This document shows positions 1-10,748 of a DNA stretch of 64,000 nucleotides, piece after piece; position 1 is the stretch's first letter; the number at the start of each line of letters is the position of its first letter. Source of the stretch: Myxococcales bacterium (GTDB lineage: Bacteria; Myxococcota_A; Bradymonadia; UBA7976; UBA1532). The DNA lies in contig JACKDP010000001.1 of the NCBI GenBank assembly GCA_020633435.1, forward strand, positions 1,302,001 through 1,366,000, in the 5' to 3' direction. The notes under the pieces were generated by a model that was not told the DNA's origin, searched no databases, and was given only the letters and a program-made list of their open reading frames with translations. Made by a program: the position numbers and the translations under genes.

Positions 1-10
1 TGACGGCCAT
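1..10 (-). CDS. Start codon of the next gene of the lipid-transport operon (cut by window edge)
   Basis: An ATG on the minus strand at 10-8 overlaps the TGA of the preceding MlaF-like gene by one base (TGATG), the same junction as between the permease and the ATPase genes upstream. Only three codons (Met-Ala-Val) are visible. In Mla-type operons the gene after the ATPase usually encodes the MCE-domain substrate-binding protein MlaD, so that is the likely product, but nothing in the window shows it. The junction is seen; the identity is inferred. Confidence 0.4.
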
Positions 11-837
11 CAGGCTTGCCTCCCGGGGCGCGCGGCCGGCGGGCGCCCAGGCGCCGGGCCCCGCAGCACGTCCAGCGCCGACGGCGGGCCGCGCATCTCG
101 CCCGCCGCCAGCCGGTCGAAGAACGCCCGCACCTCGGGGTGGGGCGTCGCCTTCACCTCGTCCAGGGTGCCATCGGCGATGACCTTCCCCTGGGAGAGCA
201 TGAGGGCCTTGTCGGTGATCTTGTGGATGCTCAAGAGCTCGTGGGTCACCACGACGATGGCCATCCCGAAGCGGTCGCGCAGGCGCAGCAGCAGCTCGTC
301 CAGCTCGGCGCTGGTCAGGGGATCGAGGCCGGCGCCGGGCTCGTCGCAGAAGAGCAGGTCGGGATCCAGCGCCGTCGCCCGGGCGAGGGCCGCGCGCTTG
401 CGCATGCCCCCGGAGAGCTCCGACGGCAGCAGGTGCTCGGCGTGGCCCAGCTCGACCTGGGCCAGCTTCAGCCGGACGATCTCGGCGATGACGTCGGGCG
501 GCAGGTCGGTGTGCTCCCGCAGGGGCAGGGCCACGTTCTCGCCGATGGTGATGGAGCCGAGCAGGGCGCCGTACTGAAACAGCACGCCCACCCGCGTCAG
601 CAGGCTGCGCTGGTCGCGCTCCGAGAGCGTCGTCAGCTCCTGGCCCAGCATGCGCGCGCGGCCGGCGTCGGGGGGCTTGAGGCCCACGCAGCACTTGAGC
701 AGCGTGCTCTTGCCGCAGCCGGATCCTCCAAGGATGACGCGCACTTCCCCGGGCTGAACGGTCATCGAGACGCCGTCGAGGATGGTGCGCTCGCCGTAGC
801 GCGCCACCACCCCGTCCACCTCGAGGGCCGCCGCCAT
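10..837 (-). CDS. mlaF: MlaF-family ABC transporter ATP-binding protein
   Basis: This 275-residue ABC ATPase would energise a phospholipid/hydrophobic-substrate transporter of the Mla/Ttg2 type at the inner membrane. Walker A is GGSGCGKST, the signature is LSGGMRKRAALARA and Walker B is LLFCDEPGAGLDP; the SGGMRKR and GAGLDP wording is characteristic of the MlaF branch. The start is the ATG that overlaps the stop of the upstream permease gene (TGATG, one shared base), which argues for translational coupling. The open frame continues upstream of this ATG, but only as a shadow of the permease gene. The C-terminal tail of about 30 residues is Pro/Arg/Gly-rich and looks unstructured. Length fits the family. 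Confidence 0.9.
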   Translation of the reverse strand: MAAALEVDGVVARYGERTILDGVSMTVQPGEVRVILGGSGCGKSTLLKCCVGLKPPDAGRARMLGQELTTLSERDQRSLLTRVGVLFQYGALLGSITIGENVALPLREHTDLPPDVIAEIVRLKLAQVELGHAEHLLPSELSGGMRKRAALARATALDPDLLFCDEPGAGLDPLTSAELDELLLRLRDRFGMAIVVVTHELLSIHKITDKALMLSQGKVIADGTLDEVKATPHPEVRAFFDRLAAGEMRGPPSALDVLRGPAPGRPPAARPGRQA

Positions 838-1949
838 CAGAGCACCACGTAGAAGAGGACGCTGAACACGCAGTCCGCCACGATGATGTAGAAGATGCTC
901 GCCACGACCGAGGCCGTGGTCATGCGGCCCACCTCGCTGGCCCCGCCGCGCACCTTGAAGCCGTAGTAGAGGCCGATGAGGCCGATGCCCCAGGCGAAGA
1001 CGACGCTCTTGATGAGGCCGGAGACGAGGTCCCAGGGGACCATCGACGAGAGCATCTGGTTGATGAAGGCCTCGCCGGCGATGTCCAGGTAGAAGACGCC
1101 CACCAGGAAGCCGCCCAGGATGCCCAGCAGATCGGCCAGGGCCGTCAGCAGCGGCACCATGCAGGTGATGGCGATGAGGCGCGGGACGGCCAGGAACTGC
1201 ATGGGATCCAGGCCCATGACGGTGAGGGCGTCCACCTCCTCGGAGACCTTCATGGTGGCGATCTCGGCCGCGATGGAGCTGCCGGAGCGGCCCGCCACGA
1301 GGATGGCGCACATGAGGGGGGCCATCTCGCGCACCATGGAGACGCCCGTGAGGTTGGCCACGTAGATGGCCGCGCCGAACTGCTGGAGCTGGTAGGCGGA
1401 CTGGAAGGCGACGGTCAGGCCCACGAGGAAGGTGATGAGGCCGACGATGCCGAGGGCCCGGGAGCCGATGTCGATGGCCTGCTGGGTGATGGCGCCCAGG
1501 CGCAGCGGCGCGCGGCGCGTCAGAGCGGCGCCCACGGCGAACGTGGCGTCGGCGGCGAGCTGCAGGAACTCCCAGAAGGCGTCGCGCACGCCGTAGGCCG
1601 TGCCGCCCAGGGCCTCGACGGCCCCGGCGGGCGCGGGGGCCGCGGGGGGCTCGACGGCCACGCGGAACATGGCCAGCGAGCGCTCGGCGGCCTGGCTCAT
1701 GGGGCCGAGCGTCACCTGCCCGCCCGCCACCTGGGCGCGGCGCCAGGCGCCGATGAGGCTGGCCACCACCGCCGAGTCCATGCCGGAGACCTGGGAGAGA
1801 TCGAGGAAGAGGGCGCGCCCCGCGCGGGGGCTGGCCTGGCGGATGGCCCGCTCCAGGGGCCGCACGGCGGCGCGGCGCAGCTCGCCCCCCAGGCGGAGGA
1901 CGTGCCCGTCGGCGGCGGCGTCGAGCTGGATGCGGGCGAGATCGGCCAT
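837..1949 (-). CDS. mlaE: STAS-MlaE fusion: ABC permease with N-terminal STAS domain
   Basis: The 370-residue protein joins two parts that are separate in E. coli (MlaB and MlaE). Residues about 1-100 form a STAS-like domain (LFLDLSQVSGMDSAVVASLIGAW). Residues about 140-370 are the MlaE permease, with several membrane segments and the conserved stretch REMAPLMCAILVAGRSGSS followed by EEVDALTVMGLDP. Its job would be to move phospholipids between inner and outer membrane together with the ATPase encoded immediately downstream, whose start overlaps this stop. The 15-bp gap to the upstream gene indicates one operon with the 513-aa and patatin genes. Family assignment is firm; the transported lipid is inferred. 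Confidence 0.9.
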   Translation of the reverse strand: MADLARIQLDAAADGHVLRLGGELRRAAVRPLERAIRQASPRAGRALFLDLSQVSGMDSAVVASLIGAWRRAQVAGGQVTLGPMSQAAERSLAMFRVAVEPPAAPAPAGAVEALGGTAYGVRDAFWEFLQLAADATFAVGAALTRRAPLRLGAITQQAIDIGSRALGIVGLITFLVGLTVAFQSAYQLQQFGAAIYVANLTGVSMVREMAPLMCAILVAGRSGSSIAAEIATMKVSEEVDALTVMGLDPMQFLAVPRLIAITCMVPLLTALADLLGILGGFLVGVFYLDIAGEAFINQMLSSMVPWDLVSGLIKSVVFAWGIGLIGLYYGFKVRGGASEVGRMTTASVVASIFYIIVADCVFSVLFYVVL

Positions 1950-1964
1950 CGCGCGCAGTATGGG

Positions 1965-3506
1965 TCAGGCCGCGGGGGTCTCCAAATTCGTCGCGGTGGC
2001 GCGGATCTGCGCCGGCTCCTCCAGCCGGATGATGCCCTCGCGGTCCATGACGACCCGCACCCGGTCCGTGGACAGGGCCTCGGTGTGATCGGGGGAGCCC
2101 ATCTGCAGGATGACGTTGAGGTGGTAGACCTTGGGCAGGTCGAGCGGGGCGGCGCGGTCGAGGTCGGCGTCGTAGACGAGGGTGCGCCGGGTGGCGTCGT
2201 CGGCGCGGGCGAGGAAGGCGCCGATGTTCACGCGGATGATGTCGTTGAGATCGCGCAGGGGGCCGTGGGTGCGGCGGTGGGCCTGGCTGTCGATGTGCAC
2301 CAGCTTGCGGTAGTGCAGGACGGTCTCGGGCTTGCCGGCGAGGAGGGCGTCGGGGGTGCGGCGGTAGCGCAGGGCCCGCACCGCGGGCGGCACGTCGGCC
2401 AGCTTCATGAAGCGCACCGTCTCGCGGCAGCGGCCCAGCGTCTCGCCGGACAGGGGCTCGCGGATGCGGACGATGTGGTCGGGCAGCCAGCGGGCCATGC
2501 GGGCGGCGAAGAACTGCCGGGCCCAGTCCTTGATGCGGTCCTTGACCACGTAGCTGGCGACGATGATGAGGACGAACGGGGTGGTGTTGACGCCGTAGCT
2601 CGACTGGGCCCAGGCCGCCGCGAGGACGGCGAAGAACATGGCCAGGGCCGCCGCGCCCGCCGCCGCCACGTCGGCCGCGCGGCGGCCGGGATCCCGGGCC
2701 AGATCGAGGAAGAGCACCGACATCACGAACTTTTTCAGCACGCCGAGGCGGTAGACCAGGCGCTCCTCGGGGGTGCCGACGCTGGTCTCGCTCTCGCCGA
2801 AGCCGAGGGCGGCGCGGCGGGCGCGCTCGGCCAGGATGCGGGCGACGGAGGCCGCCCGCGCCGTCGCCAGGGCCCCGGCCGCCGGGCTCTGGTCGATGGC
2901 CGAGACCAGCCGGGTGAGCTGCCGCTCGGCCGCCAGGCCCACGAACTCGTCGACGAGGCGGGCGGTCTCCTCGGCGGCCCGGCCCTTGACCGTGGCCAGC
3001 AGCGCGCGGAAGCGGTCGAGGAAGGTCGCCAGGGTGCTCACCAGCGCCTCGGCCGCCGGCGCGGCGGGCCCCGGCTCGTCGAGGGCCTCCAGCAGCGCCC
3101 CCATCTCGCGGCGCAGGGCCCAGCGGAGCTGGCAGCCGACCAGGCGCAGGGCCTGCCGCAGGGCCCGCCGCGCCCCCGACGCCCCGCCGCGGCTCAGCTC
3201 GGCGATGAGCCAGCGCAGGTGGACGAGCGGCGCCTCGGCGGCGCCCAGATCGGCCAGCGTCGCGAGGGTGCTCGGCGGCGTCTTGAACCGGATGTAGGCC
3301 TGCACATCGGCGTAGAAGCGGTGGTAGTCGTAGGTGTCCTTGTGGATGCCCAGGCTGCGCGGCAGGAAGAGGAAGGCGTCCACGGCGTACCGGTTCACCG
3401 GCCGCTCGGGATCGATGCTGTAGTCCAGCTTCAGCTCGAAGGAGCGTCGGTCGTGCACCCCGATGCGCCCCTCGATGCGCTCCTCGGGATCCAGCAGGCT
3501 GATCAT
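1965..3506 (-). CDS. Conserved-looking membrane protein of unknown function (513 aa)
   Basis: I do not recognise this family. The first ~270 residues are soluble and mostly helical (Ala/Leu/Arg-rich). Two adjacent hydrophobic segments follow at about 295-340 (AALAMFFAVLAAAW, then TPFVLIIVASYVV). A soluble C-terminal domain with regularly spaced hydrophobic strands (DLPKVYHLNVILQM) ends the protein. There is no signal peptide. It lies 7 bp downstream of the patatin gene and 15 bp upstream of the STAS-MlaE gene, so it is almost certainly co-transcribed with lipid-handling genes and may be an inner-membrane accessory of that pathway. The role is inferred from context only. Confidence 0.75.
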   Translation of the reverse strand: MISLLDPEERIEGRIGVHDRRSFELKLDYSIDPERPVNRYAVDAFLFLPRSLGIHKDTYDYHRFYADVQAYIRFKTPPSTLATLADLGAAEAPLVHLRWLIAELSRGGASGARRALRQALRLVGCQLRWALRREMGALLEALDEPGPAAPAAEALVSTLATFLDRFRALLATVKGRAAEETARLVDEFVGLAAERQLTRLVSAIDQSPAAGALATARAASVARILAERARRAALGFGESETSVGTPEERLVYRLGVLKKFVMSVLFLDLARDPGRRAADVAAAGAAALAMFFAVLAAAWAQSSYGVNTTPFVLIIVASYVVKDRIKDWARQFFAARMARWLPDHIVRIREPLSGETLGRCRETVRFMKLADVPPAVRALRYRRTPDALLAGKPETVLHYRKLVHIDSQAHRRTHGPLRDLNDIIRVNIGAFLARADDATRRTLVYDADLDRAAPLDLPKVYHLNVILQMGSPDHTEALSTDRVRVVMDREGIIRLEEPAQIRATATNLETPAA

Positions 3507-3513
3507 CGCGGGC

Positions 3514-4734
3514 TCAGGGCTCCACGGGGGCGGGCCCCTGGGTCGGCTGCTGGGCCTCGGCGAAGAACCGCAGCAGGTCGTCGCGCCGCCGCTGGGCGTC
3601 GTGGATGCCCAGCTCGATCAGCTTGGAGCAGTAGGCCCCGTCGAAGAGGACGTAGCTCGTCAGATCCGCCTCGTCCTTGCTCTCGAGCCGCGCGATGGTG
3701 CGGATGACCCGCGACGTCATGCGGCGGTCGCTCTGCAGGCCGCCCGAGCGCACATGGTCGGCCGCCAGCTTGCCCAGGTCCTTGCTGGGGCGCAGGACGA
3801 TGGTGGGGATGATGCGGTAGGCCGCCCCCCGGCTGTTGGCGAACATGCTGTTCATGCGCACCGGGAACTCGCGGCCGAAGACCGACTCGCCGTCGCGCAG
3901 GACCTGGTTGATGTGCTCCAGCCGGATGAGGTCGTAGTCGACGTGGTCCAGCATGAGGGCGTTGAGGACCTTGGCGAGCAGGAAGATGGGGCTGGCTAGG
4001 CGGCGCTTCCAGTCCCCCAGCACCGCGTCGTCGTCGAGAGCCTTCTCGTGGCCCAGGCCCACGACCATCAGGCGCTGGGAGCCCAGGCGGAGGGCCGGCG
4101 ACAGGGGGGTGTTCTGCCGCAGGCCGCCGTCGACGTACGGGATGCTGTCGATGGGAACCGCTGGAAACACAAAGGGAATCGCGGACGAGGCGCGGCAGTG
4201 GGCGGGCGTCAGGCGCGTGAGGACGGGGCGCACATGGGGGTCCCGGGAGAACTTGCGGGGCCGGCCATCGCTCGTCTCATAGAAGACCACCGTCTTGCCC
4301 GTGGGCACCTGGGTGCACGACAGGCTCACGGCGTCGAGCAGGCCCTGGGCGAGGTTGACGTGGATGCGCCCCCAGTCGATGTCCTCCTCGATGATGGCGC
4401 GCACGGGCTCCCCCGGGAACACGCTCTCGCGGCTGTTGCGGCCCACGAGCCAGGCGGGCAGCGACATGATGTCGGTCAGCCCGATCTGCAGCACGCGATC
4501 GATGGAGAGCGTCCGCCACAGGTCCGCCAGCCGCCGGATGCCCACGCTGGGCTGGTGGATGGAGGCCGCCGTCGCCGCGATGTTGAGGGCCCCGATGGAG
4601 GTGCCGCAGAGCACGTTGAAGCGCGCCATCTCCCGCAGCTCGGGGGGACCGTCGACGAACAGGTAGTAGAGCACCCCGACTTCGTAGGCGCCGCGGGCGC
4701 CCCCCCCCGCCAGGACCAGGCCGGTCTTCGGCAT
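3514..4734 (-). CDS. Patatin-like phospholipase
   Basis: A 406-residue serine lipid hydrolase of the patatin family. The oxyanion loop GGGARGAY is at residues 10-17, the nucleophile elbow GTSIG at 44-48 (Ser46), and the catalytic Asp lies in a DGG motif near residue 200 (YVDGGLRQNTPL). No signal peptide is present, so it is probably cytoplasmic or peripherally membrane-bound. It is the first gene of a minus-strand operon ending in Mla-type transporter genes, which suggests a role in glycerophospholipid turnover linked to outer-membrane lipid homeostasis. The start is the ATG at 4734, preceded by a GAGGTG-like ribosome site. Substrate is unknown. Confidence 0.9.
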   Translation of the reverse strand: MPKTGLVLAGGGARGAYEVGVLYYLFVDGPPELREMARFNVLCGTSIGALNIAATAASIHQPSVGIRRLADLWRTLSIDRVLQIGLTDIMSLPAWLVGRNSRESVFPGEPVRAIIEEDIDWGRIHVNLAQGLLDAVSLSCTQVPTGKTVVFYETSDGRPRKFSRDPHVRPVLTRLTPAHCRASSAIPFVFPAVPIDSIPYVDGGLRQNTPLSPALRLGSQRLMVVGLGHEKALDDDAVLGDWKRRLASPIFLLAKVLNALMLDHVDYDLIRLEHINQVLRDGESVFGREFPVRMNSMFANSRGAAYRIIPTIVLRPSKDLGKLAADHVRSGGLQSDRRMTSRVIRTIARLESKDEADLTSYVLFDGAYCSKLIELGIHDAQRRRDDLLRFFAEAQQPTQGPAPVEP

Positions 4735-4795
4735 CTCACCTCCAGGACGCCTGGATTATGGGAGGCTCGCCCCCTGCGGGCAACCTGCCCGCCCG

Positions 4796-5755
4796 TCAGC
4801 CGGACACGGGCCCACCGAACCGCACCCGGAGGGCCTCGTCTTCGAGGCGCAGGGCGATGGCCCGGGCGCGGCCCCGCGCCGCCTCGGCCTCGGCCCCGGT
4901 CGCGGCGTGGGCCAGGAGGTTCAGGGCCATGGCCCGCAGGCGCAGGGAGCCGCCGTCCCCCGCCGCCTCGACGCTGGCGCGGGCGTGGGCCAGAGCCGCG
5001 GCCTGCTCGCCCAGGCACAGGCGCGACCAGCCCAGCCCGTTCTCGCGCCGGCACCGCGCGAACGGGGGGCCATCGGCGGGGAGGGTGGCGTACAGGGCCG
5101 CCGCCGCTGCGTGATCCGTCGGGGCGACGCGGTTGAGGGGCCAGGCGCGCTGGTCGACGGCGCGGGCGTGCAGGCAGGCGCGGTCGTCGGGGGCGAGGTC
5201 GGCGGTGGCCAGCAGGGCCTCGGCGCGGGCCAGGGCCGCCGCCCCCGCCGCCGGGGCGCCGCGGCTCTCCACATAGCTCTGCACGAGGGCCAGCTCGATC
5301 TGGGCCGCCGGCTCGGCGCGGGCGGCCAGCAGGCCCGCCTGGTGGAGCAGCGGGCGGGCGTCGGCGCGCCGGCGGATCGCCAGGCTGGCGTGGCCGAGCA
5401 GCACCCAGATGCGGGCCGGGCTCTCGCTCACGGGCGGGCGGTCCCACGGGCGCAGCAGCTCCGCCCCGAGGCTCACGGGCAGGTCGGTGAACCGGGTGTG
5501 GTACTGCCCCATCCAGCGGACGCGGTCGGCGACGGCGGCGGGCAGGCCGACCACCGCGAGCAGGCGATCCCCCCAGACGCCCCCGGGGGCCGTCCCGCGC
5601 CCGCGCAGGCGCCGCAGACCCCGCTCCACGCTCTCCACGTCCTCGGCGAAGGCCCGCCGCTCGGCCAGGTGCAGCGCCAGGGCGGCCAGCGAGCCGCGCT
5701 CGGCGGCCGCGGCGTCGACGAGGGCATCCCAGGCGAAGGCGTGGTCGGCTGGCAT
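4796..5755 (-). CDS. Helical-repeat (TPR-like) protein of unknown function
   Basis: A 319-residue Ala/Leu/Arg-rich protein, apparently all-helical and cytoplasmic, with no signal peptide or membrane segment. Repeating patterns such as ARPLLHQAGLLAARAEPAAQ and AAALAHARASVEAAGD resemble degenerate TPR-like helices, but no domain is certain. I chose ATG 5755 (MPADHAF) over the upstream start at 5809 because the extra residues are Cys/Trp-rich and unlike the rest. It is divergent from the macA-like gene, with a 95-bp gap, and convergent with nothing. Function unknown. Confidence 0.65.
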   Translation of the reverse strand: MPADHAFAWDALVDAAAAERGSLAALALHLAERRAFAEDVESVERGLRRLRGRGTAPGGVWGDRLLAVVGLPAAVADRVRWMGQYHTRFTDLPVSLGAELLRPWDRPPVSESPARIWVLLGHASLAIRRRADARPLLHQAGLLAARAEPAAQIELALVQSYVESRGAPAAGAAALARAEALLATADLAPDDRACLHARAVDQRAWPLNRVAPTDHAAAAALYATLPADGPPFARCRRENGLGWSRLCLGEQAAALAHARASVEAAGDGGSLRLRAMALNLLAHAATGAEAEAARGRARAIALRLEDEALRVRFGGPVSG

Positions 5756-5850
5756 GGTGGCAGTATGCCAGCAAGCCACCACGGCACAGCAAGTGGACGG
5801 CTTCGACATCCGGCGCCATGCTGGCCGATGCAGACTGGCGGAGGGACCCG

Positions 5851-7112
5851 ATGGCCGGGGCAGGGACGACGAACAGCGCCGGGCGCGCGCAGCTCGGCAT
5901 GGGTCGACGGAAGGGACCAGGGCGCTGGTTCCTGGCGGTGGGCATCACGGCGCTCGCGGGCGCGGCCCTGTGGATCGCCTTCGGCCGCGAGCCCGACGCG
6001 CCGACGGGCCCCACCTGGCGCACGGCCACCCTCGATCGCGGCAACATCCGCACCGTCGTCACCGCCACGGGCAGCGTGCAGCCCGTGCGCGTGGTGGAGG
6101 TGGGCGCCGAGATCTCCGGGCGCGTCATCGAGGTCACCGCGGACGCCGACGACGAGGTGGAGGCCGGCACCATCCTGGTCCGCCTCGATCCCGAGCCGCT
6201 GCAGGCCCGGCTCGAGCAGGCCGAGGCCCAGCTCGCCGTGTCGGAGGCCTCGGTGAAGGTGGCGTCGGCCACGGTCACGGAGACGCGCGGCACCGCCAGC
6301 CGCGCCGAGCAGCTCCGCCGCAAGGGCCTGGTGCCCACCGAGGAGGTCGAGAAGGCCGTCGCCGCGCGCGCCCGGGCCGCCGCCTCCCTCGCCCAGGCCG
6401 AGGCCCAGCGCCGGCTCGCCCAGGCCCAGGTGCGGCAGGTCCAGGCCGACCTGGCCAAGGCCATCGTCAAGGCCCCCATCAGCGGCATCATCCTGCGCCG
6501 CGAGGTGGAGCCGGGCAGCACCGTGGCGGCCTCGCTGCAGGCCCCCGTGCTCTTCACGATCGCCGAGGATCTGCGCCAGATGCACCTGCTGCTGGCCATC
6601 GACGAGGCCGACGTCGGCGCCGTGTCGCGGGGGATGCGGGCCACCTTCACCGTCGATGCCTTCCCCACCCAGAGCTTCGAGGCCGAGGTGGTGGCCCTGC
6701 GCCACGCGCCCACCCAGGAGCAGAACGTGGTGACGTACGAGGCGGTGCTGTCGGTGGACAACCCCGACCGCCTGCTGCGGCCGGGCATGACGGCCACGGC
6801 CACCATCGTGGCCAGCGAGGTCAAGGACGCCCTGCGCGTGCCCAACGCGGCGCTGCGCTTCTCGCCGCCCCGGGACGACGCCGGGGCGGCCCGCTCGGCC
6901 GGCTCGGTGCTCACGGGCATGGGCGGCCGGCCCGGCGGGCGGCGCCGCAACGGGGGCGGCAACCGCGGGCCCCGCCTCTGGACGCTCGTCGACGGCAAGC
7001 CGCGCCCCCAGGCCGTCGAGACCGGCGCCACCGACGGCCGCTACACCGAGATCCGCGGCGGCGACCTGAAGGAGGGCGCCGTGGTCCTGACGGGCCAGGA
7101 TGGCGCCGCCCC

Positions 7113-7116
<4 letters not shown>
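5851..7116 (+). CDS. macA: MacA-like periplasmic adaptor (membrane fusion protein)
   Basis: The 421-residue protein has an N-terminal membrane anchor (WFLAVGITALAGAALWIAF), a biotinyl/lipoyl-like half (VEVGAEISGRVIEV), a coiled-coil hairpin rich in Ala/Gln/Arg at about 120-200, the second lipoyl half (VKAPISGIILRREVEPGS) and beta-barrel domains (DEADVGAVSRGMRATFTVDAFP). This is the layout of HlyD/MacA adaptors. ATG 5851 is preferred because GGAGGG precedes it at good spacing; an ATG at 5818 has no such site. The stop overlaps the ATPase start (ATGA). A Gly/Arg-rich insert near residue 365 is unusual. It would bridge the MacB-type transporter to an outer-membrane channel that is not in this window. 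Confidence 0.88.
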
Positions 7117-9022
<1,906 letters not shown>

Positions 9023-9106
9023 CTCGCGCCGGCTGTCCGGGATCCTGTCCGGGCGCCCCGCCCACGGCATCGCTACCGTGAGGCCTCCACCCACCTGGAG
9101 GTTCCC

Positions 9107-9712
9107 ATGCGCCCCTATCTCGTCATCGATCTCGAAGCCACCTGCGACGACGGCCCGCTGGTCCCCCGCGGCCAGATGGAGATCATCGAGATCGGCGCCG
9201 TCCTCGTCGACGGCGCCGATCTGATCCCCATCGCCACGTTCCAGACGTTCGTCCGGCCCGTCCGGCATCCCCGGCTCACCCCCTTCTGCGTGGGCCTGAC
9301 CACCATCCAGCAGGCCGACGTGGACGCCGCCCCCCGGTTCCCCGAGGCGCTGGCGGCCCTGACGCGCTTCATGCAGCAAGGCCAGCCACCGGGGGATCCG
9401 CCCCCCCTGTTCGCGTCCTGGGGGCGCTATGACCGCGGCCAGTTCGAGCTGGACGCACGCCTGCACGGGGTGACGCTGCCCTTCGGCGGCGAGCACCTGA
9501 ACCTGAAGCAGGCGTTCTCCGACCGCCTGGGGACGCGCAAGCTCTTCGGCATGCACCGGGCCCTCGCCCGATCGGGGCTGCGCCTGGACGGGACGCACCA
9601 CCGGGGGCTGGACGACGCGCGTAACATCGCGAAGCTGCTGCCCTTTTGCGTGGGTGCCTTCGCCCTGCCCCCGCCCCCGGCGGGCTGGCGCTCGGCCCAT
9701 CCGGCGGCCTGA
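9107..9712 (+). CDS. DEDDh 3'-5' exonuclease (ERI1/KapD-like)
   Basis: A 201-residue exonuclease of the DnaQ fold. The Exo I motif is VIDLEAT (Asp8, Glu10), an EIIEIGAVLVDG segment follows, and the Exo III region HHRGLDDARNIAKLL carries the catalytic His and Asp. The ERI1/KapD group acts on RNA or short nucleic-acid 3' ends. The ATG has a good GGAGG site 8 bp upstream. It is a single gene between the macB operon and hsp33. Substrate is inferred only from family resemblance. Confidence 0.85.
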   Translation: MRPYLVIDLEATCDDGPLVPRGQMEIIEIGAVLVDGADLIPIATFQTFVRPVRHPRLTPFCVGLTTIQQADVDAAPRFPEALAALTRFMQQGQPPGDPPPLFASWGRYDRGQFELDARLHGVTLPFGGEHLNLKQAFSDRLGTRKLFGMHRALARSGLRLDGTHHRGLDDARNIAKLLPFCVGAFALPPPPAGWRSAHPAA

Positions 9713-9754
9713 CGGGGCCCGGGGGGAGGCCGGAGGCGCCGGCGCCGGAATCGT

Positions 9755-9782
9755 TTGCGGTCCGCGCGCCATCCGGTACATT
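9755..9782 (+). promoter_or_regulatory. Possible sigma-70-type promoter of the Hsp33 gene
   Basis: TTGCGG (9755-9760) and TACATT (9777-9782) are separated by 16 bp and sit 30 bp upstream of the Hsp33 start, with a GGGAGAG ribosome site between. The match is partial, so this is a candidate only. Confidence 0.4.
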
Positions 9783-9811
9783 CGCCCCCTTTGCCGCGCC
9801 GGGAGAGCCCC

Positions 9812-10747
9812 ATGGACGACAAGCAGCCCCGCCCCACCCCCCGCTTCGACACGGACGCCCTCGTCCGCGGCGTCGCCATGGACGGCCGCGTCCGGGTCAT
9901 CGCCGTGCGCTGTGACGGCGTCTCCCGCACCCTGGCCGAGAACCAGGACGCGGGCCCCACGGCCGCCGTCGCCCTCAGCCGGGCGGCCACCGCGGCCCTG
10001 CTCCTGGGCGCCACCATCAAAGATCGCCAGCAGATCGGCGTGCAGCTCAACGGCAACGGCCCGCTGGGCGAGATCTACGCCGTCGCCGACGCCCACGGCC
10101 GCGTGCGCGCGACCGTGGCCGATCCCCACGCCGACGTCCCCCTGCGCGACGGCGGCGTCGACCTGCCCGCGGGCATCGGCGCGGGCCGCATGACCATCAT
10201 CAAGCGCCTGGCCGAGGACGAGCCGGCCTTCCAGGGCGTGACGGCCCTCACCGCCAGCAACGTGGCCGAGGACCTGTCGGAGTACCTGGCGCAGAGCGAG
10301 CAGATCGAGTCGGCCGTGGCCCTGGGCGAGCTCATCGGCCCCGAGGGCGTCACCGCCGCCGGCGGCCTGCTGGTGCAGATGCTGCCCGGCGCCGGCCTGC
10401 CCGAGACGCTCGCCATGCAGGTGCGGCTGGAGAGCCTGCCCCCGCTGTCGACGTTCTTCGGCGACGGCGGCACCGCCGCCGACCTCGCCCGGCTGCTCGG
10501 CGACGACGTGCAGATCATGGACGAGGGCCCGGTCGCCTTCGTGTGCAACTGCGAGCGCGAGCGCTACGCCCGCATCCTGGTGGCCATGGGCCCCGACGAG
10601 CTGACGAGCCTGCGCGACGAGCAGGAGATCACCGAGTGCGTCTGCCACTTCTGCGGCACGCGCTACGCGTTCGACCAGGAGCAGATGGGCGCGCTGATCT
10701 ACGGCGCGAAGCTGCACATGGCGCGCCTCGAGTCGATGAGCAACTGA
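9812..10747 (+). CDS. hslO: Hsp33 redox-regulated chaperone
   Basis: A 311-residue member of the Hsp33 family, a cytoplasmic holdase activated by oxidative disulfide formation. The core domain is followed by a C-terminal redox switch with CNC at residues 245-247 and CHFC at 278-281. That gives the canonical CXC-X27-32-CXXC zinc site with a 30-residue spacer; an extra Cys lies two residues before CHFC. Further support comes from LNGNGPLGEIYAVADAHGRV and GAGRMTIIK. Start ATG 9812 follows GGGAGAG; the frame is open further upstream without a ribosome site. Confidence 0.93.
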   Translation: MDDKQPRPTPRFDTDALVRGVAMDGRVRVIAVRCDGVSRTLAENQDAGPTAAVALSRAATAALLLGATIKDRQQIGVQLNGNGPLGEIYAVADAHGRVRATVADPHADVPLRDGGVDLPAGIGAGRMTIIKRLAEDEPAFQGVTALTASNVAEDLSEYLAQSEQIESAVALGELIGPEGVTAAGGLLVQMLPGAGLPETLAMQVRLESLPPLSTFFGDGGTAADLARLLGDDVQIMDEGPVAFVCNCERERYARILVAMGPDELTSLRDEQEITECVCHFCGTRYAFDQEQMGALIYGAKLHMARLESMSN

Positions 10748-10748
10748 G

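Noticed and set aside
4476..7031. Minus-strand 851-codon open frame across the macA-like gene
   Set aside because: It is antisense to a gene with clear adaptor-protein motifs, and its Ser/Arg/Thr-rich translation has no recognisable domain.
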